Shown here: in pieces, positions 46,337 to 54,213 of the stretch
How positions within the stretch are numbered: the stretch's first letter is position 1
Layout of the letters: every line of letters begins with the position of its first letter
Assembly (NCBI RefSeq): GCF_009830105.1
Contig: NZ_WURB01000001.1
Span: 496,001 to 560,000, forward strand
DNA from: Microvirga makkahensis
Lineage (GTDB): Bacteria > Pseudomonadota > Alphaproteobacteria > Rhizobiales > Beijerinckiaceae
Reading direction: 5' to 3'
DNA length: 64,000 nucleotides
Notes under the pieces: generated by a model
Seen by the model: only the letters and a program-made list of their open reading frames with translations
The model's database searches: none
What the model was told of the DNA's origin: nothing
Position numbers and translations under genes: made by a program

Positions 46337-46377
46337 CTTGACGTCAAGTTAACGGCGGAATTATCTCGATGTCAAGA
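46337..46377. promoter_or_regulatory. double MarR-type palindromic operator
   Basis: Site 1, CTTGACGTCAAG (46337-46348), is a perfect 12-bp palindrome. Site 2, TCTCGATGTCAAGA (46364-46377), is an imperfect copy of the same ATCTTGACGTCAAGA-like pattern. Their centres are 28 bp apart. Site 2 holds the ATG of the MarR gene at 46369, so binding would block its own transcription. Site 1 sits between the two divergent genes. Confidence 0.7.
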
Positions 46378-46908
46378 CAACCTGAGGAAGCCCCGGCGAT
46401 CCCGGGGCAGGACGGGATCGACCGTCGCCAAGCCCAGTGGCGGGCCGAACTGCCGGACGTGGACACGTCCGGCATGGCGATCCTCGGTCGGGCGCGCTGG
46501 ATCACTCTGGCCGCGCGGCCGCCGATCGAAGCGGTGTTCAAGGCGCACGGACTCGACAGCGGAGAGGCGGACGTTCTCTTCACGCTGCTGCGGTCGGGCC
46601 CTCCCTACCGGCTGCGCCCGACGGAGCTGTTCCGGTCCCTGATGATTTCGTCGGGCGGTCTCACGGACCGTTTAAACCGGCTGACGAAGGCCGGCTTGGT
46701 GCGGCGGGCCGCCGCGGAGGGCGATGGCCGGAGCCTGCCCGTGGAGCTGACGCCGGAAGGCATCCGCCGCGCGACGGCCGCCTTTCGGGAGGACATGGCC
46801 ATCGAGGCGGCCATGCTCTCGGGCCTGAGCCAGGATGAGCAGGGTGACCTCGCACGGCTTCTGCGCAAGCTCGCCCTGACGATCACGGGCACCCCTCCGT
46901 TCGATTGA
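46369..46908 (+). CDS. MarR family transcriptional regulator
   Basis: A 179-residue winged-helix regulator: AILGRARWITLAARPPIEAVFKAHGLDSGEADVLFTLLRSGPPYRLRPTELFRSLMISSGGLTDRLNRLTKAGLVRRAAAEGDGRSLPVELTPEG runs, in family order, from the dimer helix to the wing, with recognition helix SSGGLTDRLNRL. It probably represses itself and the divergent EamA transporter through the double palindrome that covers its start codon. The inducer is unknown. The ATG has no strong ribosome-binding site, which fits the operator overlapping this region. Confidence 0.88.
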   Translation: MSRQPEEAPAIPGQDGIDRRQAQWRAELPDVDTSGMAILGRARWITLAARPPIEAVFKAHGLDSGEADVLFTLLRSGPPYRLRPTELFRSLMISSGGLTDRLNRLTKAGLVRRAAAEGDGRSLPVELTPEGIRRATAAFREDMAIEAAMLSGLSQDEQGDLARLLRKLALTITGTPPFD

Positions 46909-46935
46909 GGGAGCGGCGAAACGGGGCGCTCTTTC

Positions 46936-46964
46936 TTGCATTGAAAGGCTTTATCGCCTATAAG
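46936..46964 (+). promoter_or_regulatory. sigma-70 type promoter of rplY
   Basis: TTGCAT (46936-46941), a 17-base spacer, and TATAAG (46959-46964), close to the housekeeping consensus. The start near 46971 leaves a leader of about 95 bases before rplY. Confidence 0.65.
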
Positions 46965-47011
46965 CCGCCTCGCGCCCGCTCGACACCCTTGGAGGCACGG
47001 GCGCGGACCTC

Positions 47012-47045
47012 ATGGCCGCCTTAAGGCGGCCATCGGTTTTTCAAC
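47012..47045 (+). promoter_or_regulatory. hairpin with T-run in the rplY leader, possible attenuator
   Basis: ATGGCCGCC/GGCGGCCAT is a 9-bp perfect stem with loop TTAA, followed by CGGTTTTT. It has the form of a rho-independent terminator, but it lies inside the leader, 22 bases before the rplY ATG, so it may act as an attenuator. An alternative is the terminator of the upstream MarR gene. Confidence 0.5.
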
Positions 47046-47066
47046 CCATTTCATAGGACCACGACC

Positions 47067-47681
47067 ATGAGCGAAGTAAAGCAAATCAAGGCCGTGGCGC
47101 GCGACCGGGCCGGCAAGGGGGCCGCCCGGGCCGTTCGTCGCCAAGGCCAAGTTCCAGCCGTCATCTACGGCGCCGGCCAGCCGGCCCAGGCGATCGCCCT
47201 CGACTTCAACCAGACCAAGCAGCTGATCTTCGCCGGTCACTTCCTGACGACGATCTTCGACATCGATGTGGACGGCCAGACGGTCCGCGCCATTCCGCGC
47301 GACTATCAGCTCGACCCGGTGAAGGACTTCCCCGTTCACGTGGACTTCCTGCGCGTTGCCGCCGGCCAGACCATCAAGGTCGTGGTTCCGGTGCACGTGG
47401 TCGGCCAGGACAAGTGCCCGGGTGTCAAGCGCGGCGGCACGCTCCAGATCGTCGAGCACTCGGTCGAGCTTCAGGTCTCGCCCGACTCGATCCCGGACTA
47501 CGTGGAAGCCTCGGTCGAGGGCCTCGACATCGGCGCCACCGTCCACCTCGAGGACATCAAGCTGCCGAACGGCGCCAAGGCGACCTCCACCGAGAACCTC
47601 ACCCTCGTCACCGTCGTGGCCCCGACCGGCATGAAGGAAGAGGAAGAGGCTCCGGCAGCAGCCGAAGGCACCGCCGCCTGA
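47067..47681 (+). CDS. rplY: 50S ribosomal protein L25/general stress protein Ctc
   Basis: A 204-residue 5S rRNA-binding protein of the long TL5/Ctc type. The N-terminal RNA-binding domain covers about 1-95 (DRAGKGAARAVRRQGQVPAVIYGAG; HVDFLRVAAGQTIKVVVPV) and the C-terminal beta domain about 96-185 (KRGGTLQIVEHSVELQVSPDSIPDYVEASVEGLDIGATVHLEDIKLP), with an acidic Ala/Glu tail. It is followed by pth and ychF, the usual order. Confidence 0.94.
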   Translation: MSEVKQIKAVARDRAGKGAARAVRRQGQVPAVIYGAGQPAQAIALDFNQTKQLIFAGHFLTTIFDIDVDGQTVRAIPRDYQLDPVKDFPVHVDFLRVAAGQTIKVVVPVHVVGQDKCPGVKRGGTLQIVEHSVELQVSPDSIPDYVEASVEGLDIGATVHLEDIKLPNGAKATSTENLTLVTVVAPTGMKEEEEAPAAAEGTAA

Positions 47682-47768
47682 TCGGCTTCATCGGGCGTTC
47701 AAGCCCATTGACCGGCTTCGACGCTCCGACCGCAAGGCCGGAGCGTTTCTTATGAGAATGCCTGAACG

Positions 47769-48392
47769 ATGCGCCTTTTCGTCGGCCTTGGTAATCCCGG
47801 ATCCCGCTACGCCAGAAACCGCCACAATATCGGTTTCATGGCCGTGGAGGAGATCGCGCGCGTGCACAATGCAAGCCCCTGGCGCAAGCGTTTTCAGGCC
47901 GAGGCCGCGGATGCGGTGATCGGCGGCGAGAAGGTGCTGCTCCTGAAGCCGCAGACCTTCATGAACCTGTCGGGCCAGGCGGTGAGAGAGGCGCAGGGCT
48001 TCTTCAAGATCCCGCTGAACGACGTCACGGTCTTCTACGACGAGCTCGATCTGCCGCCGGCCAAGCTGCGCGTGAAGATCGGCGGCGGCAATGCGGGCCA
48101 CAACGGTCTGCGCTCGATTTCCGCTCATTGCGGCAACGATTACCGCCGCGTTCGGCTCGGCATCGGACATCCCGGCCACAAGGCACTCGTGCAGGGCCAT
48201 GTGCTGGGCGATTTCGGCAAGGGCGAAGAGGCCTGGGTCGACGACCTGTGCCGCATCATCGCCGACAATGCCACCCTTCTCGCCAAGGGCGAGGACGGGA
48301 GCTTCCAGAACAAGGTCCACCTCGCCATGGAGGCGAGAGGCTGGACGGATGTGAAACGGCCTGGAGAGCGGGCCGAACAGAACAAGGAGTGA
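47769..48392 (+). CDS. pth: peptidyl-tRNA hydrolase
   Basis: Frees peptides from stalled peptidyl-tRNA. It has 207 residues. Motifs are intact: [24 protein letters not shown] (catalytic His about residue 20), [43 protein letters not shown] and the LGIGHPGHK loop. The C-terminal helix region has a lysine-rich tail. A close start follows the rplY gene by 87 bases; ychF starts five bases later, so the two are one unit. Confidence 0.95.
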   Translation: MRLFVGLGNPGSRYARNRHNIGFMAVEEIARVHNASPWRKRFQAEAADAVIGGEKVLLLKPQTFMNLSGQAVREAQGFFKIPLNDVTVFYDELDLPPAKLRVKIGGGNAGHNGLRSISAHCGNDYRRVRLGIGHPGHKALVQGHVLGDFGKGEEAWVDDLCRIIADNATLLAKGEDGSFQNKVHLAMEARGWTDVKRPGERAEQNKE

Positions 48393-48396
48393 GGCC

Positions 48397-49494
48397 ATGG
48401 GCTTCAAGATGGGCATCGTCGGCCTGCCGAACGTGGGCAAGTCCACCCTCTTCAACGCGCTGACGCAGACCGCCGCGGCGCAGGCCGCGAATTATCCGTT
48501 CTGCACCATCGAGCCCAATGTGGGCGACGTGGCGGTGCCGGACGAGCGCCTCGACCGGCTCGCCGCCATCGCGGGCTCGGCACAGATCATCCCGACCCGC
48601 CTCACCTTCGTGGACATCGCGGGCTTGGTGCGCGGCGCGTCGCGCGGCGAAGGCCTCGGCAACCAGTTCCTGGCCAACATCCGCGAAGTGGATGCGATCG
48701 CCCACGTGGTACGCTGCTTCGAGGATACGGACATCACCCATGTCGAGGGCAAGATCGACCCCATCGCCGATATCGAGACTATCGAGACCGAGCTGATGCT
48801 GGCCGATCTCGACAGCCTCGAGAAGCGCGTCACGGCGCTCGAGAAAAAGGCCAAGGGCAACGACAAGGAGGCGAAGGAGACGCTCGACCTCGTCAACCGC
48901 ACCCTGCCGCTGCTGCGCGAAGGCAAGCCAGCCCGCATGGTGGAGCGCAAGCCCGAGGAGGAGCGCCTGTTCCAGATGCTCGGCCTCCTCTCCTCCAAGC
49001 CCGTCCTCTACGTGTGCAACGTGGAGGAGGCCTCCGCCGACAAGGGCAACGAATTCTCGGCCCGGGTCTTCGAGCGCGCTGGGCAAGAGGGCGCCAAAGC
49101 GGTCGTCGTCTCGGCCAAGATCGAGAGCGAGATTGCCGTTCTGCCGCCCGACGAGCAGAAGGACTATCTTGAAGCCGTTGGCCTCGAGGAGCCCGGCCTC
49201 AACCGCGTGATCCGCGCGGGCTACGAGCTGCTGGGCCTCATCACCTATTTCACCGTCGGCCCGAAGGAGGCCCGCGCCTGGACGATCACCAGGGGCACCC
49301 GGGCGCCCGCCGCGGCCGGCGTGATCCATACGGATTTCGAGAAGGGCTTCATTCGCGCCGAGACCATCGCCTATGCCGACTATGTCTCGCTCAAGGGCGA
49401 GGCGGGCGCGCGCGATGCCGGCAAGCTGCGTCTGGAAGGCAAGGATTACGTCGTCCAGGACGGCGACGTGATGCACTTCCGCTTCAACACCTGA
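48397..49494 (+). CDS. ychF: redox-regulated ATPase YchF (Obg-like ATPase)
   Basis: A 365-residue Obg-related P-loop ATPase that prefers ATP over GTP and is linked with ribosome and oxidative stress control. G1 is GLPNVGKSTLF, switch region is PFCTIEPNVGDVAVPDERLDRL, G3 DIAGLVRGASRGEGLGNQFL, the NKxD position is NVEE as in the ATP-binding YchF group, and the C-terminal TGS domain has the ending DYVVQDGDVMHFRFN. The coiled-coil insertion is about residues 130-170. AAGGAG precedes the ATG. Confidence 0.95.
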   Translation: MGFKMGIVGLPNVGKSTLFNALTQTAAAQAANYPFCTIEPNVGDVAVPDERLDRLAAIAGSAQIIPTRLTFVDIAGLVRGASRGEGLGNQFLANIREVDAIAHVVRCFEDTDITHVEGKIDPIADIETIETELMLADLDSLEKRVTALEKKAKGNDKEAKETLDLVNRTLPLLREGKPARMVERKPEEERLFQMLGLLSSKPVLYVCNVEEASADKGNEFSARVFERAGQEGAKAVVVSAKIESEIAVLPPDEQKDYLEAVGLEEPGLNRVIRAGYELLGLITYFTVGPKEARAWTITRGTRAPAAAGVIHTDFEKGFIRAETIAYADYVSLKGEAGARDAGKLRLEGKDYVVQDGDVMHFRFNT

Positions 49495-49523
49495 ACCCGA
49501 ACCGCAACCAAATCTGTCAGAAT

Positions 49524-49553
49524 CCTGAACGGGCTCTTTTCGGCCCGTTCAGG
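49524..49553 (+). terminator. hairpin after ychF
   Basis: A 10-bp perfect stem CCTGAACGGG/CCCGTTCAGG with a 10-base loop lies 30 bases past the ychF stop. No T-run follows, so it may be a stability stem and not a strict terminator. Confidence 0.5.
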
Positions 49554-49591
49554 ACGCTTCTGCTTTCATGTCCAGCGTGGAGGTTGGATCG

Positions 49592-49756
49592 ATGCAGGAC
49601 ATTTTAGAGAAAGTCTTTTCGATCATCGTTTCGCCGGGCCTGGGCAGCGCCGAGTTCTTCGTCGCCGTCCTCGTGGCCTGCGGCCTTGCCATGATCGCCA
49701 TTTCGTCCTTCCTGCCGAAGACGGCCGCCGACGATCTGGAGTGGTGGGAGCGTTGA
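49592..49756 (+). CDS. small membrane protein (54 aa)
   Basis: A 54-residue protein: MQDILEKVFSIIVSPG, then one transmembrane helix (EFFVAVLVACGLAMIAISSFL) and an acidic end TAADDLEWWER. An ideal GGAGGT lies seven bases before the ATG at 49592, so this start is preferred over an in-frame ATG at 49568. No family is recognised; it follows ychF, but a hairpin separates them. Confidence 0.6.
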   Translation: MQDILEKVFSIIVSPGLGSAEFFVAVLVACGLAMIAISSFLPKTAADDLEWWER

Positions 49757-49935
49757 GGCGTCGCTCCGCCATGCGGATGCCGGGTGGATTCGCCGGATTT
49801 CATTTCCGGATTTCATGGAACCCGTTCGAGGAGAATGCCACAGGCCCGCTCCTGTACGGATAGCCGTGCGCAACCGGGGCGGATCGATCCTCCACCTTGG
49901 GCGTTGAGTTCTACGGAACCCGTCGCAGTACCTTC

Positions 49936-50613
49936 ATGCAACTCCATCGCCGCCATTCCTGGGATCTCTCCCCTTCCGAGGCCATTGCCCTTCAGCAGGA
50001 GCTGAGGCGGGAGGTCGTATCCGACCGTCCCATCGATCTCGACAAGGTCAGGCTCGTGGCCGGGGTCGACGTGAGCGTGAAGAACGAGCATTCGCAGGCC
50101 GCCGTCGTGGTGGTGACGTTTCCGGGCTTTCTCCTCGTCGAGGCCGTTCTCGCGCAGCGTCCGACGCCGTTTCCCTATGTGCCGGGCCTCCTCAGCTTCC
50201 GCGAGGGTCCGGTGCTGGAGGAGGCCTTCGAGAAACTCCAAACCGAACCCGACGCGTTCCTGTTCGACGGCATGGGCATCGCCCATCCCCGCCGCATCGG
50301 CATCGCCAGCCATATGGGCCTGTGGCTGCAACGCCCGACCATCGGCTGCGGCAAGACCCTGCTCTGCGGGCGCTACAAGGATCTCGCGGAGGAAAAGGGA
50401 TCGGCTGCATCCCTCATCGACAGGAAGGAGACCATCGGCGTGGCCCTGCGCACCCGCACGGCCAAGAACCCGATGTTCATCTCCCCCGGGCACCTGGCCA
50501 ATATTCCGACTGCGGCGGAGCTCGTCCTGCGCTGTTCGCCAAAGTATCGCTTGCCCGAACCGATCCGTCTGGCGCACAACGCGGCCGGACAGTTCAGCCC
50601 CCCTCCGGTCTGA
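49936..50613 (+). CDS. nfi: endonuclease V
   Basis: Deaminated-base repair nuclease cutting beside inosine. It has 225 residues. Family residues: VAGVDVSVKNEH (metal Asp, near 39), PYVPGLLSFREGPVLEEAF (the Tyr/Pro wedge region), FLFDGMGIAHPRRIGIASHMG (metal Asp, near 105), and PTIGCGKTLLCGRY with the Lys. An ATG at 49897 is possible, but the family begins with about QLHRRHSW. It sits alone ahead of the MaoC gene. Confidence 0.92.
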   Translation: MQLHRRHSWDLSPSEAIALQQELRREVVSDRPIDLDKVRLVAGVDVSVKNEHSQAAVVVVTFPGFLLVEAVLAQRPTPFPYVPGLLSFREGPVLEEAFEKLQTEPDAFLFDGMGIAHPRRIGIASHMGLWLQRPTIGCGKTLLCGRYKDLAEEKGSAASLIDRKETIGVALRTRTAKNPMFISPGHLANIPTAAELVLRCSPKYRLPEPIRLAHNAAGQFSPPPV

Positions 50614-50650
50614 GCTTCGGCAAAGCGAAGAACACCGCACAGATCGAGCC

Positions 50651-51667
50651 ATGCCCCGTTACGCATTCGAAGATTTCACGCCCGGCCTCACGCAGATGCT
50701 CGGCCCCTTCACCGTCACGAAGGAGGCGCTGCTGGCCTTCGCGCAGGAATACGACGCGCAGCCCTTCCACGTGGACGAGGTCGCCGCCAAGGACAGCTTC
50801 ATCGGCACGCTCATCGCCTCGGGCTGGCACACCTGCAGCATCAACATGCGCCTGTTCGCGGAGGGGCTGCTGCTCGATTCCACCTCCATGGGCGCTCCCG
50901 GCATTGAGGAGGTGAAGTGGCTCAAGCCCGTGAGGCCCGGCGATACGCTCCGCTCGCGCATATCCGTTCTCGAAACCCGGCCATCGAAAAGCCGCCCCTC
51001 CCTCGGGCTCGTGCGTTTCCAGTTCGAGATGCTCAATCAGGCGGACGAGATCGTGCTCACCCAGACGAACTGGGTCATGTTCGGCCGCCGCGATGCCGAG
51101 CCCCTCAAGGGCTCGGGCCCCAGCGTCCTCGCCGCCGCCGCTTCCGCCATGCCGGACCACACCCCGGCGCGGGAACTGCCGCACATCTCCTCCAATCCCT
51201 ATTTCGAGGATCTCGTGATCGGCGAGAAGGAGGAGCTTGGCTCCTACACATTCGAGGCCGACGATATCATCGGGTTCGCCAGGCAGTTCGATCCGCAGCG
51301 TTTCCATGTGGATGCCGAGGCCGCCAGGGACAGCCTGTTCGGTGCGCTCTGCGCCTCCGGCTGGCACACGGCCGCCGTCTGGATGAAGCTGATGGTCGGC
51401 CATCGCAGCCGGATCCGCACCAATGCCCTGGCCCACGGCGCACGACCCGCGCGGCTCGGCCCCTCCCCAGGCTTCACGAACCTGAAATGGCTGAAGCCCG
51501 TCTATGCGGGCGATACACTCACCTACCGCTCGGCCGTGGCCCGCAAGCGCGTGTCGAACTCGCGTCCCGGCTGGGGCCTGGTCTTCCACCACAATTGTGC
51601 CACGAACCAGCATGGAGAGGAGGTCTTCTCCTTCGAGGGCATGGTATTCTGGGAGCGGCGGCCTTAA
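50651..51667 (+). CDS. tandem MaoC-like hot-dog dehydratase (two domains)
   Basis: A 338-residue protein made of two MaoC-like hydratase domains in tandem: domain 1 about residues 1-160 and domain 2 about 175-338. Each starts with YFEDF-like text (YAFEDFTPG and YFEDLVIGE), has a D-x-x-x-x-H-V-D catalytic loop (DAQPFHVDEVAAKDSFIGT and DPQRFHVDAEAARDSLFGA), then SGWHTCSINMRL or SGWHTAAVWMKL, and a WLKPVxPGDTL strand. In other species such domains are often separate genes forming a dimer. Function: enoyl-CoA-type hydration, substrate unknown. Confidence 0.85.
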   Translation: MPRYAFEDFTPGLTQMLGPFTVTKEALLAFAQEYDAQPFHVDEVAAKDSFIGTLIASGWHTCSINMRLFAEGLLLDSTSMGAPGIEEVKWLKPVRPGDTLRSRISVLETRPSKSRPSLGLVRFQFEMLNQADEIVLTQTNWVMFGRRDAEPLKGSGPSVLAAAASAMPDHTPARELPHISSNPYFEDLVIGEKEELGSYTFEADDIIGFARQFDPQRFHVDAEAARDSLFGALCASGWHTAAVWMKLMVGHRSRIRTNALAHGARPARLGPSPGFTNLKWLKPVYAGDTLTYRSAVARKRVSNSRPGWGLVFHHNCATNQHGEEVFSFEGMVFWERRP

Positions 51668-52242
51668 ACGGCCCTTGAGCCTTCAGCCCGCGCGCGCGTC
51701 TCTTCGTCGAGAATGGTGCGGATCCTCGCAAGCAAGGGATGGGCGGATGTGTGCTTTTGCCCATAGCCGAGATTGAAAGCGTAGTCGAAATCCGCGGGGT
51801 TCCTGCCCTGAATGTGCTGGAGAATGGTCTCCAGCTTGTCGAGCCCCTTCGCGAGGATGGCTTCGGGCGTCTGAGCCGCCTCGTATTCCTCCCACAGCGA
51901 TAGAATCTCGGCGCGTTTTTCTGAATGAAGCGATCTCGTGAGCACCGCCAGATCCGCTCGCTCCCGAGCCGACTTGCTGTTGCCTTCCGTCTGCATGATG
52001 GCGGGAACATCCCCGCTCAGAGCCTCGCCGAGATCGTGCACGATGCAGAGCTTGATGAGCCGCAGGACATCGATGTCCCCGAACTCGTCCGCGAAGACGA
52101 GGGCCATCAGGCACAGGCGCCATGTGTGTTCCGCCGTGCTCTCCGGCCGTCCGGTGGAAGTGAAGCCGCTGCGCAGGGTGCTCTTGAGCCTCTCGGCCTC
52201 GCGCAGGAATTCCAGCGCTCCCGGCAGGCGGTCGCCCGGCAT
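51664..52242 (-). CDS. HD-domain hydrolase (YfbR-like nucleotidase)
   Basis: A 192-residue metal-dependent phosphohydrolase of the HD superfamily. STAEHTWRLCLMAL (His) and LIKLCIVHDLGEALSGDVPA (the HD pair, near 72-73) are followed by a conserved Asp in LDKLETILQHIQGR. Similarity to YfbR 5'-nucleotidase and HDDC2 is clear. It overlaps the convergent MaoC gene by four bases. It is next to apt on the same strand (13 bases apart), so nucleotide salvage is a fitting context. Confidence 0.88.
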   Translation of the reverse strand: MPGDRLPGALEFLREAERLKSTLRSGFTSTGRPESTAEHTWRLCLMALVFADEFGDIDVLRLIKLCIVHDLGEALSGDVPAIMQTEGNSKSARERADLAVLTRSLHSEKRAEILSLWEEYEAAQTPEAILAKGLDKLETILQHIQGRNPADFDYAFNLGYGQKHTSAHPLLARIRTILDEETRARAEGSRAV

Positions 52243-52255
52243 CGCCGATTCTCCT

Positions 52256-52816
52256 CTAGTGTCCTTCGAAGCTCACGAGGCTGCGAACCTCCACGCCGAG
52301 ATCGCGCAGCTTCTGCGCGCCGCCGAGATCGGGCAGGTCGATGATGAAGCAGGCGGCGACGATCTTTGCGCCCATCTGGCGCAGGAGCTGCGTCGCGGCC
52401 ACCGCCGTGCCGCCGGTGGCGATGAGATCGTCTACCAGGATCACCCGCTCGTCCTGGCCGATCGCGTCCGTGTGGATCTCCATTTCGTCCACGCCGTATT
52501 CCAGCGAATAGGCGATGCGCACCGTCTCGTGGGGCAGCTTGCCCTTCTTGCGGATCGGCACGAAGCCCGACGAGAGCTGATGGGCAATGGCGCCGCCGAG
52601 GATGAACCCTCGCGCCTCGATTCCCGCCACCTTGTCCACCCGCCCGCCCGCAAAGGGATGCACAAGTTCGTCCACCGCGCGGCGGAAGGCCCGCGCATCG
52701 CCGAGCAGAGTCGTGATGTCGCGAAACACGATGCCGGGCTTTGGATAATCCGGGATCGAGCGGATCGCGGCTTTGAGATCAGTGAGGAGACGCTGGTCCA
52801 TCTTTGAGCCTGCCAT
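52256..52816 (-). CDS. apt: adenine phosphoribosyltransferase
   Basis: Adds PRPP to adenine to give AMP. It has 186 residues. [20 protein letters not shown] (near 21-40) is the family N-terminus, [14 protein letters not shown] the hydrophobic core, and the PRPP-binding loop is [25 protein letters not shown]. The start at 52816 is [11 protein letters not shown] five codons on is possible. Its substrate adenine is released by mtnP just upstream on the same strand, the usual methylthioadenosine salvage pairing. Confidence 0.95.
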   Translation of the reverse strand: MAGSKMDQRLLTDLKAAIRSIPDYPKPGIVFRDITTLLGDARAFRRAVDELVHPFAGGRVDKVAGIEARGFILGGAIAHQLSSGFVPIRKKGKLPHETVRIAYSLEYGVDEMEIHTDAIGQDERVILVDDLIATGGTAVAATQLLRQMGAKIVAACFIIDLPDLGGAQKLRDLGVEVRSLVSFEGH

Positions 52817-52853
52817 AGGTGAAGGAACCTGAGGTGATCAGAGGAGCTTAGCA

Positions 52854-53045
52854 ATGGCCGAACAACCCTCTCGAACCGTTCTGACCAACATCGACATTCC
52901 CTTTGGAAGCCTTGTTCTGTTCTTCGTCAAGGCCTCCCTTGCCGTGATCCCAGCCGCCATCATCGTCAGCTTCATCCTGGCCTTCCTCGGCTGGATGTTC
53001 GGCGCGATCTTGGGTTTCGGTCACATGGGCTGGATGATGCGCTAG
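52854..53045 (+). CDS. small membrane protein between apt and mtnP (63 aa)
   Basis: A 63-residue protein: polar MAEQPSRTVLTNIDIPFGS, then one long hydrophobic helix or hairpin (LVLFFVKASLAVIPAAIIVSFILAFLGWMF) and GFGHMGWMMR. It is on the opposite strand from apt and mtnP, and its stop overlaps the mtnP stop by four bases. GGAGC precedes the ATG. No family is named, but the intact start, hydrophobic pattern and position make it likely real. Confidence 0.6.
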   Translation: MAEQPSRTVLTNIDIPFGSLVLFFVKASLAVIPAAIIVSFILAFLGWMFGAILGFGHMGWMMR

Positions 53046-53926
53046 AGCCCCGAGGCTTTCAAAACCCTGCCCGCCACGGCATCAAGCCTCCTCAAAAGCT
53101 CGGGATCGCGCGCCGCGGGCGCTGTCATGATGGCCCCGTCGAGCGCCCGGTCGGACCCAACGGGGCACGGCTCGTGCTCGACCGGGAAGTCGCGGGCGAT
53201 CCGGGCGATGAGGCCCGCCACCTTGGCGGCGTTCTGCCGGGCGACGGCAACCACGGCCGCCACGTCCACGTCGTCGTGCTCGGGATGCCAGCAATCGTAA
53301 TCGGTCACCATGGCGATGGTGGCATAAGTGATCTCGGCCTCGCGGGCGAGCTTGGCCTCGGGCATCGCTGTCATGCCGATCACGTCGTAGCCGAGTTCCT
53401 TGTAGGTGATGGACTCGGCGTAGGTCGAGAATTGCGGCCCCTCGATGCACACGAGGGTGCCGCCGGACGCGTGCGGGATGTGCTCCGCCGCCGCGGCACG
53501 CGCGATCCGCCGCTGCAGCAACGGACCGACGGGATGAGCCATGGGCACGTGCGCCACGCAGCCCCTGCCGAAGAACGAGTTTTCGCGCTTGTGCGTGCGG
53601 TCCACATACTGATCCACCAGCACGAAGAAGCCGGGATGGTACTCCTGCCGGAAAGAGCCGCAGGCGGAGACGGAGATCAAATCCGTCACCCCTGCCCGCT
53701 TCATCACGTCGATATTGGCGCGGTAGTTGATGTCGGAGGGGGAGAGCCGGTGGCCGCGGCCGTGGCGAGGGAGGAAGGCCACCTCGGTCCCGCCGACCCT
53801 CCCCATGCGCAGCACGTCCGAGGGCTCGCCCCAGGGAGAATCGATAGGTACCTCCCGCACGTCCTCGATCCCCGGCAGGTCATAGACCCCCGATCCCCCG
53901 ACGACCCCCAGAACCGCCTTTGCCAC
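53042..53926 (-). CDS. mtnP: S-methyl-5'-thioadenosine phosphorylase
   Basis: Splits methylthioadenosine into adenine and 5-methylthioribose-1-phosphate. It has 294 residues. Motifs: GGSGVYDLPG at the start, LPRHGRGHRLSPSDINYRANIDVMK with substrate His, SVSACGSFRQEYHPGFFVLVDQYVDRT, CIEGPQFST (catalytic segment, near 185) and TYATIAMVTDYDCWH. Together with apt it makes the MTA salvage pair, with the 63-aa membrane ORF lying between them on the other strand. Confidence 0.95.
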   Translation of the reverse strand: MAKAVLGVVGGSGVYDLPGIEDVREVPIDSPWGEPSDVLRMGRVGGTEVAFLPRHGRGHRLSPSDINYRANIDVMKRAGVTDLISVSACGSFRQEYHPGFFVLVDQYVDRTHKRENSFFGRGCVAHVPMAHPVGPLLQRRIARAAAAEHIPHASGGTLVCIEGPQFSTYAESITYKELGYDVIGMTAMPEAKLAREAEITYATIAMVTDYDCWHPEHDDVDVAAVVAVARQNAAKVAGLIARIARDFPVEHEPCPVGSDRALDGAIMTAPAARDPELLRRLDAVAGRVLKASGL

Positions 53927-54136
53927 GCCTGTCCATCCTTCCGCCCGGTGTCTCGAAGGAAACCATAGCGGTTGTCGGGCCGGAATCCCAAGAGCCTCTC
54001 GCGCATCCTGCGGCCCTTCGGGTCCAGGCCGACCTATGCAATGTTCAAGGAGCAGAGCATCGGGTCACAAGAGCAAGGCCCCGTTCCACCTCCGACGTTC
54101 GAGAATCCTGGTCTCTGTAGGGCTCGAATTCCCCAA

Positions 54137-54204
54137 GTCATCACCGGCCCCGTGCCGGGGATTGCGATAGCAAGAGGCATAATGCTTTTCGGAGCGAGAT
54201 GGCC
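54137..54204. repeat. family 1 intergenic repeat, copy D (degenerate)
   Basis: Starts GTCATCACCGGC and runs to GAGATGGCC. The ATCACCGGC arm is kept, but its partner reads GCCGGGGAT, so the dyad has decayed. It lies just before the 3' end of the 2H phosphoesterase gene, which may start in the repeat-free part. Confidence 0.5.
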
Positions 54205-54213
54205 AGCACAGGC

